From MGBC120314 sp051880495 (GTDB taxonomy: Bacteria > Bacillota > Clostridia > Lachnospirales > Lachnospiraceae), in contig JBJEOB010000008.1 of NCBI GenBank assembly GCA_051880495.1, positions 1 to 23,193 of the forward strand: a stretch of 23,193 nt of DNA, given 5' to 3'. The notes beneath the pieces were generated by a model. The model ran no database searches, was not told where the DNA came from, and was given only the letters and a program-made list of their open reading frames with translations. Within the stretch, counting starts at the first letter, position 1, and every line of letters starts with the position of its first letter. Shown here piece by piece: positions 6,620 to 15,484 of the stretch. The position numbers and the translations under genes were made by a program.

Positions 6620-8047
6620 ATGAAACAATACGAAACAGTGATTGGTCTTGAAGTTCATGTAGAACTTGCTACTAAGACTAAGATTTTCTGCTCCTGCTCC
6701 ACAGCATTTGGCGGTGCACCTAATACACATACATGCCCTGTCTGTACAGGTATGCCGGGTTCACTCCCAGTGCTTAACAAACAGGTTGTTGAATATGCAA
6801 TGGCGGTAGGCCTTGCAACTAATTGTGAGATAACAAGAAAGAACATTTTTGACAGAAAGAATTATTTCTATCCGGATAATCCGCAGAACTATCAGATTTC
6901 ACAGCTGTATCATCCAATCTGCACCAATGGCGGAGTTGAGATTGAAACAGCTAATGGAAAGAAGACAATCGGTATCCATGAAATCCATATGGAGGAGGAT
7001 GCAGGAAAGCTTGTACACGATGACTGGGAGGACTGCTCTTTAGTAGATTTCAACCGTTCGGGCGTACCTCTTATTGAAATCGTATCCGAGCCGGATATGC
7101 GTTCTGCAGAAGAGGTAATTGCTTATCTTGATAAGCTTAGAATGATTATACAGTATCTTGGAGCTTCAGACTGTAAGCTTCAGGAAGGTTCAATGAGAGC
7201 CGACGTTAATCTGTCTGTCCGTGAGGTTGGTGCAACGGAATTCGGAACGAGAACAGAGACTAAAAACCTTAATTCTTTTAAGGCAATTGCGAGGGCAATT
7301 GAAGCAGAACGTGAACGTCAGATTGACCTTATTGAATCAGGCAGGCAGGTTGTTCAGGAAACAAGAAGATGGGATGACAACAAAGAGTACTCATATGCAA
7401 TGCGTTCAAAAGAGGATGCGCAGGATTACCGTTATTTCCCTGAACCTGACCTTGTACCTGTCGTAATCGATGATGAGTGGCTTATGAGGGTCAAGGCAGC
7501 ACAGCCGGAATTTCGTGATGAAAAGAAGGCACGCTATATGTCACAGTTTGAGCTTCCTGAATATGATGCAGATATCCTTACGGGTTCTAAGAAGCTTGCA
7601 GACCTTTTTGAGGCTACGACAGCAATCTGTAACAAACCAAAGAAGGTTTCCAACTGGCTGATGGGTGAGTCAATGCGCCTTATGAAGGACAAGGAAATGG
7701 AGGCGGAGGACCTTACGTTTTCTCCTGAGAACCTTGCTAAATTAATAGACCTTGTAGATTCGGGAGCTATTAATAATTCCGTAGCCAAGGAAGTGTTTGG
7801 CAGGATATTTGATGAGGACATTGATCCTGAAAAGTATGTTGAAGAAAAGGGCTTAAAGACTGTTCATGATGAAGGTGCCCTCCGCTCAACAATAGAAGAG
7901 GTTATTGCCGCCAATCCACAGTCTGTAGCTGATTACAGAGGCGGAAAAGTGCAGGCACTCGGATTCCTTGTAGGCCAGACCATGAAAGCTATGAAGGGTA
8001 AGGCTGACCCGGGAATGATAAATAAAATTTTAAAGGAACTTTTGTAA
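6620..8047 (+). CDS. gatB: Aspartyl/glutamyl-tRNA amidotransferase subunit B
   Basis: GatB binds the mischarged tRNA, activates the side-chain carboxylate with ATP and completes amidation using ammonia from GatA. At 475 residues it is full length. The N-terminus has the family signature IGLEVHVELATKTKIFC, and the cysteines C24, C26, C39 and C42 form the zinc-site pattern. The kinase-like cradle includes DRKNYFYPDNPQNYQISQ and HMEEDAGK. The C-terminal helical and YqeY-like tail (about 330-475) ends in KADPGMINKILKELL, typical of tRNA-binding tails. AGGAGG overlaps the gatA stop. No terminator with a T run follows, so transcription may continue into the membrane genes and dnaE. Confidence 0.97.
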   Translation: MKQYETVIGLEVHVELATKTKIFCSCSTAFGGAPNTHTCPVCTGMPGSLPVLNKQVVEYAMAVGLATNCEITRKNIFDRKNYFYPDNPQNYQISQLYHPICTNGGVEIETANGKKTIGIHEIHMEEDAGKLVHDDWEDCSLVDFNRSGVPLIEIVSEPDMRSAEEVIAYLDKLRMIIQYLGASDCKLQEGSMRADVNLSVREVGATEFGTRTETKNLNSFKAIARAIEAERERQIDLIESGRQVVQETRRWDDNKEYSYAMRSKEDAQDYRYFPEPDLVPVVIDDEWLMRVKAAQPEFRDEKKARYMSQFELPEYDADILTGSKKLADLFEATTAICNKPKKVSNWLMGESMRLMKDKEMEAEDLTFSPENLAKLIDLVDSGAINNSVAKEVFGRIFDEDIDPEKYVEEKGLKTVHDEGALRSTIEEVIAANPQSVADYRGGKVQALGFLVGQTMKAMKGKADPGMINKILKELL

Positions 8048-8056
8048 TGAATTTAG

Positions 8057-8086
8057 CGTGGGTTTGCTCTTTTGGGCAAACCTGCG
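8057..8086 (+). other. Hairpin between gatB and the DUF212 gene (no T run)
   Basis: An 11-bp stem with two G-U pairs (8057-8067 with 8076-8086) and an 8-base loop. No T tract follows, so it does not look like an intrinsic terminator. It could set relative mRNA stability between gatB and the downstream genes. Confidence 0.5.
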
Positions 8087-8104
8087 TCTGTTAAAGGTGA
8101 TAGA

Positions 8105-8548
8105 ATGGAATATTTAATTCAATTGTCTAACAATAAGATTTTGGTAAGCAGTGTACTGGCGTGGTTTCTGGCACAGGTAATTAAAACATTGATTAACTTT
8201 TTATCAACTAAGAAATTTGACCCGGAAAGACTGTTCGGAAGCGGCGGAATGCCAAGTTCACATTCTGCAACGGTCTGTGCACTGGTGACGTCAGTTGCGT
8301 GTATTTACGGACTGGATACTTATGAATTTGCAATGGCGGCTGTATTTGCCATTATTGTTATGTACGATGCAATGAATGTAAGGCGTGAGGCCGGAGAACA
8401 TGCGAAATGGATTAATTTAATAGCTACGACGCTTCAGCCTGATGTACCGTTAGAAAAGAAATTCAAGGAATATCTCGGACACACTCCGCTTCAGGTACTT
8501 ATGGGCTCGCTGCTCGGAATTGCGATTGCATTGGCAGTACTACAGTAG
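8105..8548 (+). CDS. DUF212 / divergent PAP2-like membrane protein
   Basis: A 147-residue integral membrane protein of the DUF212 family (YuiD-like, 'divergent PAP2'). The ATG at 8105 is chosen because AAAGGTG lies 5 bases upstream; an in-frame TTG at 8072 sits inside a hairpin and has no ribosome site. The signature GSGGMPSSHSATVCAL (about 46-61) resembles the phosphatase motif of the PAP2 superfamily, and AMNVRREAGEHA follows later. Hydrophobic helices occur near 13-30, 55-72, 77-94 and 128-146. The biochemical role of the family is not established; lipid or isoprenoid phosphate hydrolysis is a common guess from the fold. It sits inside the presumed aspS-dnaE run, 9 bases before the next gene. 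Confidence 0.85.
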   Translation: MEYLIQLSNNKILVSSVLAWFLAQVIKTLINFLSTKKFDPERLFGSGGMPSSHSATVCALVTSVACIYGLDTYEFAMAAVFAIIVMYDAMNVRREAGEHAKWINLIATTLQPDVPLEKKFKEYLGHTPLQVLMGSLLGIAIALAVLQ

Positions 8549-8557
8549 GAGATTATA

Positions 8558-8980
8558 ATGATAAATAAAATTAAAGAGATATATTTTAAATACGAGGAAT
8601 TATGGAATTATCTTGTTGTAGGAGGCCTTACAACACTGATAAGTTTAATAGCATACGTTGTTGTAACAAGAACATTTCTTGATGTAAATGTTCCTGTGCA
8701 GTTACAGGCGGCCAATATTATTGAATGGGTTGCAGGTGTACTTTTTGCTTACTTTACCAATCGTAAGTTTGTATTTAAAAGTAAGAATGACAATATGTTT
8801 AAGGAGTTTCTTTCATTTACTTCATCAAGGTTTCTGACACTTTTGCTGGACATGCTGATTAAGTTTGTTCTTGTAACGCTCCTTGGAATATATGACCTTA
8901 TTGCACTTGTTATTTCAATGGTTTCGGTTACTGTCAGCAATTACTTTTTAAGTAAGTTTATGGTTTTTAAAAAGAACTAG
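8558..8980 (+). CDS. GtrA-like four-helix membrane protein
   Basis: A 140-residue protein of the GtrA/DPMS family. Four membrane segments are visible at about 17-37, 49-66, 86-110 and 112-132. The family hallmarks are the NYLVVGGLTTLISL start, the central AYFTNRKFVFKS loop and the repeat-like ending NYFLSKFMVFKK. Members are thought to help move undecaprenyl- or polyprenyl-linked sugars across the membrane for glycosylation of cell envelope polymers; a substrate cannot be read from the sequence. AGGAG overlaps the previous stop, and dnaE starts 12 bases after this gene, so it is probably co-transcribed with both neighbours. Confidence 0.88.
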   Translation: MINKIKEIYFKYEELWNYLVVGGLTTLISLIAYVVVTRTFLDVNVPVQLQAANIIEWVAGVLFAYFTNRKFVFKSKNDNMFKEFLSFTSSRFLTLLLDMLIKFVLVTLLGIYDLIALVISMVSVTVSNYFLSKFMVFKKN

Positions 8981-8992
8981 GAGTTGGGTTAA

Positions 8993-11900
8993 ATGAATTT
9001 TACACATCTTCATGTGCATACGGAATACAGTCTTCTGGACGGTTCCAGCAAAATAAAGGAAATAGTTGCAAGAGCCAGGGAACTTGGAATGGACAGCCTT
9101 GCAATTACTGACCACGGTGTAATGTACGGCGTGATTGATTTCTATCGCGCGGCCAGAGAAGTCGGCATCAAGCCGATTATCGGCTGTGAGGTTTATGTTG
9201 CGCCCGGCTCTCGTTTTGATAAGGAAATATCGTCAGGTGAGGACCGTTATAATCATATGGTTCTTCTTGCTGAAAATAATACAGGATATAAAAATTTATC
9301 CAAAATTGTATCTAAAGGTTTTGTTGAAGGATTTTACTACAAGCCGAGAGTAGATGCAGAGGTTTTAAAAGAATATCATGAAGGAATTATTGCGTTAAGT
9401 GCGTGTCTTGCAGGTGAGATTCCGCGCCTTCTTGCACTGGGACTTTATGATGAGGCGTGTAAATCGGCACAAAAATACAGGGATATATTTGGGGAAAATA
9501 ATTTCTTCCTCGAATTGCAGGATCACGGAATAGATACACAAAGATATGTTAACCAGCAGCTTGTCCGCATGAGCAGTGAGCTTAATATTCCGCTCGTGTG
9601 CACCAATGATGTGCATTATACTCTTGCAGAGGATGCCGAGGCACATGACATTCTTCTGTGCATTCAGACACAGAAAAAAGTGGCTGATGAGGACAGAATG
9701 CGTTATGAGGGAGGACAGTATTATTTAAAATCTGCACAGGAAATGGCAGAGCTTTTCCCTTATGCTCTTGAGAGCCTTGAAAATACCCACAAAATTGCAG
9801 AACGTTGTAATGTTGAAATTGAATTTGGCGTTACAAAGCTTCCAAAATACGAAGTTCCGCAAGGTTATGATTCGTGGAGCTATCTTAATCATTTATGTGA
9901 CGAAGGACTTAAAAAACGTTACGGCGAAGACTGCGATGCGTCACTTAAGGAACGTCTTGAGTATGAACTGTCTGTAATTAAGACAATGGGTTATGTTGAT
10001 TATTTCCTGATTGTCTGGGATTTTATCAATTATGCCAAAGAAAACAATATTCCGGTAGGACCGGGTCGTGGTTCTGCTGCCGGCAGTATAGTTGCATACT
10101 GTCTTGCAATCACGGATATTGATCCGATAAAGTACAATCTTATTTTCGAGCGTTTCCTCAATCCTGAACGTGTATCCATGCCTGATATAGACGTGGATTT
10201 CTGTTTTGAAAGACGTCAGGAGGTTATTGATTATGTTGTCCGCAAGTATGGTAAGGATAAGGTTGTTCAGATTGTAACATTTGGTACACTGGCTGCCAAG
10301 GCCGTAATACGTGACGTTGCACGTGTACTTGACCTGCCATATGCAATGGCTGATTCACTTGCGAAAATGGTGCCGAATGAACTTAAGATTACACTGCAGA
10401 AAACCCTCGATTATAAAGGGGAGCTGTGGGAGGCGTACAATGCTGACCCACAGGTTAAATATCTTATTGACATGTGTCTTAAGCTTGAAGGACTGCCAAG
10501 AAATACATCGATGCATGCTGCAGGTGTGGTTATATGTCAGGAGGCTGCTGATGAATATGTTCCTTTATCAAGGTCTTCGGATGGTACGATAACAACACAG
10601 TTTGTAATGACGACTCTGGAAGAACTCGGACTTCTCAAAATGGACTTTTTGGGACTGAGGACACTTACGGTAATACAGAATGCAACAAATCTGGTTAACC
10701 GCAATTTGAATGTTAACCTTGATATAAACAAAATAGACTATAACGATAAAGAGGTTCTGGCCCTTATCGGTTCAGGAAAAGATGAGGGAATATTCCAGCT
10801 TGAAAGCGGCGGAATGAAATCCTTCATGAAAGAATTAAAGCCTCAGAATATTGAAGATATTATAGCGGGAATATCACTGTATCGTCCGGGACCTATGGAT
10901 TTTATTCCTAAATACATTGCCGGAAAAAACAATTCCCAAAGTATAGTATATGACTGCCCTCAGTTAGAGCCGATACTAAAGCCTACATACGGATGTATCG
11001 TGTATCAGGAGCAGGTTATGCAGATTGTTCGTGACCTTGCCGGATATAGTTGGGGACGAAGCGACCTTGTGCGCCGTGCAATGTCCAAGAAAAAGGGAAG
11101 TGTCATGGAAAAGGAGAGACATAACTTTATCTATGGCAATCCTGAGGAAGGCGTACCCGGCTGTGTGGCCAACGGAATACCCGAGGAAGTCGCCAATAAA
11201 ATTTACGACGAGATGATAGATTTTGCCAAGTATGCATTTAACAAATCGCATGCGGCATGCTATGCAGTAGTTGCGTACCAGACGGCTTATTTAAAACAGC
11301 ATTATCCGGTAGAGTTCATGGCTGCGCTTATGACCTCCGTGATGGGTAACCCGGGTAAGATAACAGAGTATATTCTTATCTGCCGCCAGATGAACATAAA
11401 TATTCTCCCACCGGATGTAAATGAGGGTGAATGGGATTTTTCAGTTTCAAACGGTAATATAAGATACGGAATGTCAGCAATAAAGAGTGTCGGAAGACCA
11501 ATTATTGAGGCAATTGTTGAAGAACGCAAGACTAATGGCAGATTTAAGGATTTATACGACTTCATAGACAGAATGTCCGGTCAGGGCGTTAATAAACGCT
11601 ATATGGAAAATCTTATAAAGGCAGGTGCCATGGACTGCTTTGGTGCCAACAGACACCAGATGATGCTGGGCTATGGACAGATTATGGACAGCGCCGCACA
11701 GGACAAAAAGAATTCCATATCGGGACAGATGGATTTGTTTTCAATGATGTCGGAGGAAGAAGGCGCAAGCTACAGGGAGCCGCTTCCAAATGTGCCGGAG
11801 TTTGACAGGGAGGAACTGCTTGCCTATGAAAAGGAAGTTCTGGGTATTTACGTAAGCGGTCATCCTCTTGAAAAATATGAGGGCATAATCAACAAGAACA

Positions 11901-12463
11901 TAACGGCCAAGACAATCGACTTTGAAATCGAAGAAGAGACAGGGTTATCCATTGTAAAGGACCAGCAGAATGTTATTGTCGGCGGAATCATTTCTGATAA
12001 GACAATTAAAAATACTAAAACCGGCAAGCCAATGGCTTTTGTCACACTGGAGGATTTGTACGGAACAGTGGAAATCATTGTATTTCCAAAGGACTATGAG
12101 AAGTATAAAACGCTTCTTTCAGAAGACAATAAAGTGCTTGTTGTGGGAAGGGCATCGTGCAATGAAGAGGAAAAAGGGAAAGTCGTGCTGTCGAGAATAA
12201 TTCCATTTGACCGGATTCCGAGACAGCTGTGGATTCGTTTCCCTGACAAGGCGTCTTATTTTGCACGGGAAACAGAGCTTAACAATATTCTTGCAGCTTC
12301 GGACGGAGTTGACGAGGTTGTTATTTACTGTGAAGCTGAAAAAGCAAAAAAATATCTTCCAAAGAACATGACGGTCAATGCCGGACCGGAACTTTTGGAT
12401 ATTTTGTACAAACAATTTGATGAAAAGAATGTTAAGGTTGTAGATAAATCTATTGAAAACTAA
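8993..12463 (+). CDS. dnaE: DNA polymerase III alpha subunit, DnaE type
   Basis: A C-family replicative polymerase of 1156 residues. It opens with the PHP domain (THLHVHTEYSLLDG at 4-17, then AITDHG at 38-43). The palm contains GPGRGSAAGSIVAYCL and PDIDVDF (397-403), where Asp400 and Asp402 correspond to catalytic D401 and D403 of the Escherichia coli enzyme. Fingers and tandem helix-hairpin-helix regions follow (SGQGVNKRYMENLIKAGAMD). An OB-fold lies at about 994-1072 (VIVGGIISD to VVLSRIIPF). In this phylum PolC is usually the main polymerase and DnaE extends RNA primers on the lagging strand, so that role is likely here. AGGAG overlaps the gtrA-like stop. No terminator is seen between gatB and this gene, so the T-box may also influence it. 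Confidence 0.96.
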   Translation: MNFTHLHVHTEYSLLDGSSKIKEIVARARELGMDSLAITDHGVMYGVIDFYRAAREVGIKPIIGCEVYVAPGSRFDKEISSGEDRYNHMVLLAENNTGYKNLSKIVSKGFVEGFYYKPRVDAEVLKEYHEGIIALSACLAGEIPRLLALGLYDEACKSAQKYRDIFGENNFFLELQDHGIDTQRYVNQQLVRMSSELNIPLVCTNDVHYTLAEDAEAHDILLCIQTQKKVADEDRMRYEGGQYYLKSAQEMAELFPYALESLENTHKIAERCNVEIEFGVTKLPKYEVPQGYDSWSYLNHLCDEGLKKRYGEDCDASLKERLEYELSVIKTMGYVDYFLIVWDFINYAKENNIPVGPGRGSAAGSIVAYCLAITDIDPIKYNLIFERFLNPERVSMPDIDVDFCFERRQEVIDYVVRKYGKDKVVQIVTFGTLAAKAVIRDVARVLDLPYAMADSLAKMVPNELKITLQKTLDYKGELWEAYNADPQVKYLIDMCLKLEGLPRNTSMHAAGVVICQEAADEYVPLSRSSDGTITTQFVMTTLEELGLLKMDFLGLRTLTVIQNATNLVNRNLNVNLDINKIDYNDKEVLALIGSGKDEGIFQLESGGMKSFMKELKPQNIEDIIAGISLYRPGPMDFIPKYIAGKNNSQSIVYDCPQLEPILKPTYGCIVYQEQVMQIVRDLAGYSWGRSDLVRRAMSKKKGSVMEKERHNFIYGNPEEGVPGCVANGIPEEVANKIYDEMIDFAKYAFNKSHAACYAVVAYQTAYLKQHYPVEFMAALMTSVMGNPGKITEYILICRQMNINILPPDVNEGEWDFSVSNGNIRYGMSAIKSVGRPIIEAIVEERKTNGRFKDLYDFIDRMSGQGVNKRYMENLIKAGAMDCFGANRHQMMLGYGQIMDSAAQDKKNSISGQMDLFSMMSEEEGASYREPLPNVPEFDREELLAYEKEVLGIYVSGHPLEKYEGIINKNITAKTIDFEIEEETGLSIVKDQQNVIVGGIISDKTIKNTKTGKPMAFVTLEDLYGTVEIIVFPKDYEKYKTLLSEDNKVLVVGRASCNEEEKGKVVLSRIIPFDRIPRQLWIRFPDKASYFARETELNNILAASDGVDEVVIYCEAEKAKKYLPKNMTVNAGPELLDILYKQFDEKNVKVVDKSIEN

Positions 12464-12490
12464 AAAAAAATAGATTAGAATTATCTTTAA

Positions 12491-12519
12491 TTGGAAAATG
12501 TTTTTGTATATTTTATAAA
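12491..12519 (+). promoter_or_regulatory. Possible sigma-A promoter of pfkA
   Basis: TTGGAA (12491-12496), a 17-bp spacer and TATAAA (12514-12519) fit the consensus well. The predicted start (about 12526) falls on the ribosome site (GGAGG at 12525-12529) only 11 bases before the ATG, which would give a nearly leaderless message and weakens the call. Confidence 0.35.
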
Positions 12520-12536
12520 TCTGTGGAGGATTTGAC

Positions 12537-13511
12537 ATGGCAAAAGAGATTAAGACAATAGGTGTGTTAACAAGTGGTGGAGATGCTCCGGGTATGAATG
12601 CTGCAATCAGAGCGGTTGTTCGTTCAGCCATCAACAAGGGACTCACAGTTAAAGGTATACGCAGAGGATACCAGGGTCTTATTGATGATGATATTATTGA
12701 TATGGACAAGAGAAGCGTATCTGAAACAATCAACCGAGGCGGTACAGTTCTTTATACGGCAAGATGTCTTGAATTTATCACAGAAGAGGGCCAGAAAAAA
12801 GCTGCTGAAACATGTAAGAAGCACGGAATAGACGGTGTTGTTGTTATCGGAGGTGACGGTTCCTTCAGAGGTGCAAAGGATCTTGCTAAGTGGGGAATCA
12901 ACACAATCGGCGTTCCTGGAACGATTGACCTTGACATTGCGTGTACAGATTACACAATCGGTTTCGATACAGCAGTTAACACGGCCATGGAAGCTATAGA
13001 TAAAATCCGTGATACTTCTACATCTCATGAAAGATGCAGTATTGTAGAGGTTATGGGTAGAAATGCAGGATATATTGCATTATGGTGTGCCATTGCAAAT
13101 GGTGCTGAGAATGTTCTTCTTCCTGAAAGATATGACGGAAATGAGCAGGCAATCATTGATGATATCATCAACAGCCGTAAGAAGGGCAAGAAGCATCATA
13201 TTATCATCAATGCCGAGGGCATTGGACATTCAATGAGCATGGCAAGAAGAATTGAAGCAGCAACAGGTATTGAAACAAGAGCTACGATTATCGGTCATAT
13301 CCAGCGTGGCGGTAACCCGACATGTAAGGACAGGGTATATGCGTCAGTCATGGGTGCTCAGGCAGTCAGCCTTCTGTGCGAGGGCAAGAGTAACAGGATT
13401 GTAGCATACAAGAATGCACAGTTCGTTGATTACGATATTGATGAGGCACTTGCAATGAAGAAGGATATTGATGAATACAAGCTCAATGTCAGCTTACTTC
13501 TTTCAAGATAA
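12537..13511 (+). CDS. pfkA: ATP-dependent 6-phosphofructokinase
   Basis: Phosphorylates fructose 6-phosphate to the 1,6-bisphosphate, the committed step of glycolysis. The 324 residues match the bacterial PfkA length. The ATP site LTSGGDAPGMNAAIR (11-25) and GGDGSFRGA (105-113) with Gly after GGD argue for ATP rather than pyrophosphate as donor, as does Gly128 in PGTID. The catalytic base is Asp131 in PGTIDLDIACTD (127-138). Substrate-binding MGRNAGYIA (174-182) and GHIQRGG (253-259) are intact. One residue is odd: the usual TIDND reads TIDLD here (Leu132). Allosteric effector control by ADP or PEP is typical of the family but not readable here. The gene begins 73 bases after dnaE with a GGAGG site and ends in a hairpin terminator. 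Confidence 0.97.
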   Translation: MAKEIKTIGVLTSGGDAPGMNAAIRAVVRSAINKGLTVKGIRRGYQGLIDDDIIDMDKRSVSETINRGGTVLYTARCLEFITEEGQKKAAETCKKHGIDGVVVIGGDGSFRGAKDLAKWGINTIGVPGTIDLDIACTDYTIGFDTAVNTAMEAIDKIRDTSTSHERCSIVEVMGRNAGYIALWCAIANGAENVLLPERYDGNEQAIIDDIINSRKKGKKHHIIINAEGIGHSMSMARRIEAATGIETRATIIGHIQRGGNPTCKDRVYASVMGAQAVSLLCEGKSNRIVAYKNAQFVDYDIDEALAMKKDIDEYKLNVSLLLSR

Positions 13512-13527
13512 TTTAACTTTAATTTTT

Positions 13528-13554
13528 AGGGGGCTTTGTGGCCCCTTTTCTTTT
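13528..13554 (+). terminator. Intrinsic terminator after pfkA, directly before the next ribosome site
   Basis: Five G-C pairs (13530-13534 with 13541-13545), extended by a G-U and an A-U pair, with a 6-base loop and a TTTTCTTTT tract. The next gene's GGGAGG starts at 13555, leaving no room for a promoter between, so the methyltransferase gene must be read through or started from within pfkA. Confidence 0.75.
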
Positions 13555-13564
13555 GGGAGGATAT

Positions 13565-14350
13565 ATGATTACCAGTACATCAAACAGTCAGGTAAAGCAT
13601 GTTATTAATTTACTCAATAAAGCAAAATACCGCCGTGATAATTCCTCATTTGTCGTAGAGGGAGTGAGAATGGCATCGGAAGCACCTGATAAAGATATTG
13701 AGAAAATATTTGTATCAGAAAGTTTCAGGGAAAAGAATCCTAAGGGTTTCGGAAAATTTACATGGAATGATTCAAGAGTTGAGACGGTATCTGATAATGT
13801 GTTTAAGCAGATGTCGGATACAATGACGCCACAGGGCGTATTATCTGTTGTTAAAATGCATAAATATTCATTGGACGATATTATCGGCAGGGATAATGCA
13901 TTTGTAATGGTGTGTGAGGATCTTCAGGACCCGGGAAATCTTGGCACAATCATAAGAACCGGTGAAGGAGCAGGCATTTCAGGCGTGATTATGACTAAGA
14001 ATACGGTTGATATTTACAATCCCAAGACAATCCGTTCTACGATGGGTTCGCTTTACCGTGTGCCGTTTTTGTATACGGAAGATTTGGAGAATGTACTTAA
14101 ACAAATGAAATTACTTAACATTAAAGTGTATGCGGCGCATCTGGATGGGAATAATAGTTATACGAAAAAAAATTATTCCGGCAAATGTGCGTTCCTTATC
14201 GGCAATGAGGGAAATGGCATTAAGGATTCAACAAGGGATATGGCAGACACCCTTATACGAATACCGATGGAGGGTGAAGTAGAATCGTTAAATGCTGCCG
14301 TTTCTGCCGCAGTAATAATGTATGAGGTAAACAGGCAGAGAGGGCTGTAA
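13565..14350 (+). CDS. SpoU/TrmH-family RNA 2'-O-methyltransferase
   Basis: A SPOUT-class methyltransferase that transfers a methyl group from S-adenosylmethionine to a ribose 2'-hydroxyl of rRNA or tRNA. The ATG at 13565 follows GGGAGG (13555-13560); an in-frame GTG at 13538 lies in the terminator loop and is unlikely. The 261 residues begin with a substrate-binding domain (NSQVKHVINLLNKAKYR, FVVEGVRM at about 29-36). The three SpoU motifs are clear: LQDPGNLGTIIRT (120-132), LIGNEGNGI (211-219) and IPMEGEVESLN (234-244), which build the trefoil knot and cofactor pocket. The layout is that of YsgA/RlmB-like enzymes. The exact target nucleotide cannot be told. Expression probably depends on read-through of the pfkA terminator. 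Confidence 0.92.
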   Translation: MITSTSNSQVKHVINLLNKAKYRRDNSSFVVEGVRMASEAPDKDIEKIFVSESFREKNPKGFGKFTWNDSRVETVSDNVFKQMSDTMTPQGVLSVVKMHKYSLDDIIGRDNAFVMVCEDLQDPGNLGTIIRTGEGAGISGVIMTKNTVDIYNPKTIRSTMGSLYRVPFLYTEDLENVLKQMKLLNIKVYAAHLDGNNSYTKKNYSGKCAFLIGNEGNGIKDSTRDMADTLIRIPMEGEVESLNAAVSAAVIMYEVNRQRGL

Positions 14351-14360
14351 GGCACGTAAC

Positions 14361-14389
14361 TTGACATAACTGTGTTTATTTGTTAGAAT
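14361..14389 (+). promoter_or_regulatory. Strong sigma-A promoter of the cell wall hydrolase
   Basis: Consensus TTGACA (14361-14366), 17-bp spacer, TAGAAT (14384-14389) and an extended TG at 14381-14382. Transcription would start near 14396, about 35 bases before the ATG. Confidence 0.88.
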
Positions 14390-14430
14390 GATTTAATAAT
14401 TTCGTAACAACTTTTTATTTGGAGGTTTTC

Positions 14431-15471
14431 ATGAATTTAAAAAGTAGAAGGTTTTTTCTGTATCTTTTGCTTGCAGTCATGGTATTGACCCAGGTTGCAT
14501 TCACAAAGAGCGAAAAGGACAATACTTTAGAACCATTGACTACAGATAATACAGAAAATGCGATACAGACAAACAATACAATTGAAAATATAACAGATAA
14601 CGCCGATAATACATCACCGGATGTGACTTCATTTATGGCAGATGATATTACGACAGAGACAGAGCCAGAGACACAGGTAGCAGCAGTGGCAGCAGATACA
14701 GTTGAATACTATCCTGTTGTGGTAAACTCAAGTGAGGAAGATGTTGCTGATGAAGTTCTTTTAGGAGAAGCTGCTGCATCAGAAGTTTCAAAGTATCAGG
14801 ATCAGATAGTTGCATATGTCGAGCCTTATCTTTCGGTAAGAACCGAAGCGTCTTCAGATTCGGCAGTTGTAGGTAAGCTTTATCCTGCAAGCTATGCTCA
14901 GGTTGTTGAGCGTGGTGACGAATGGACTAAGATTAAGTCGGGTAATGTTGTCGGATATATTCAGAATCTTTATGTTTGTTTTGACAAGGAAGCAGAAGTG
15001 CTTGCCGGTCAGATAAATAAGAAGCTTTCGACAGGCATAACTCTTGAAGAAGAGAAGAAAAAGAAAGAAGAGGAAGAGAGAAGAAAAGCGGCAGCAGCCA
15101 ATAATCTTTATCTTCTTGCAGCAATAATTGACTGGGAAGCCAATGCAGAATGTTATGAGGGCAAACTTGCAGTAGGTTATGTCGTAACTAACAGAGTGGC
15201 CAACCCGGGATATGGTTCAAGTGTAACGGCAGTACTTAGTGCACCGGGACAGTTCAGCGGCGTAACTAACGGAAGCGGTGGCTGGTCTACGGCGTTCCAG
15301 AACCGCCTGAACAAATATATTAACGGAACCCAGAATGACTGTCTGAGGGCAGCACAGGATGTAATAGCAGGCAACAACAATCCGTTAAATGCAACATATC
15401 TGCATTTTAACACGCATGTAAGCAGCTACAGCCAGTGCCAGCAGATAGGTAATCATTATTTTTATAATTAA
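14431..15471 (+). CDS. Secreted SleB-type cell wall hydrolase with SH3 domain
   Basis: A predicted extracytoplasmic peptidoglycan hydrolase of 346 residues. The ATG at 14431 has GGAGG 5 bases upstream. Residues 1-25 are a basic start plus hydrophobic span (signal peptide or membrane anchor). A Thr/Asn/Asp-rich low-complexity linker runs to about 95. A bacterial SH3 domain follows (about 127-182: YLSVRTEASSDSAVVGKLYP and GYIQNLYV). A charged helix (KKKKEEEERRKAAAA, about 209-223) leads to the Hydrolase_2/SleB catalytic domain (226-346), with IDWEANAECYEGKLAVG, VVTNRV and APGQFSGV. Glu236 is the likely catalytic acid, by analogy with SleB. SleB enzymes were defined as spore cortex-lytic, but such SH3 fusions are also common in vegetative wall turnover, so a germination role is not proven. 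It has its own promoter and terminator. Confidence 0.92.
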   Translation: MNLKSRRFFLYLLLAVMVLTQVAFTKSEKDNTLEPLTTDNTENAIQTNNTIENITDNADNTSPDVTSFMADDITTETEPETQVAAVAADTVEYYPVVVNSSEEDVADEVLLGEAAASEVSKYQDQIVAYVEPYLSVRTEASSDSAVVGKLYPASYAQVVERGDEWTKIKSGNVVGYIQNLYVCFDKEAEVLAGQINKKLSTGITLEEEKKKKEEEERRKAAAANNLYLLAAIIDWEANAECYEGKLAVGYVVTNRVANPGYGSSVTAVLSAPGQFSGVTNGSGGWSTAFQNRLNKYINGTQNDCLRAAQDVIAGNNNPLNATYLHFNTHVSSYSQCQQIGNHYFYN

Positions 15472-15484
15472 AAATGTTCATGTG

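Noticed and set aside
8057..8086. Hairpin after gatB as intrinsic terminator
   Set aside because: No T tract follows the stem, and the next ribosome site begins about 7 bases later.
12119..12733. 204-codon minus-strand frame across the dnaE-pfkA junction
   Set aside because: Antisense to two firmly identified genes; the hydrophobic run arises from the AT-rich intergenic gap.
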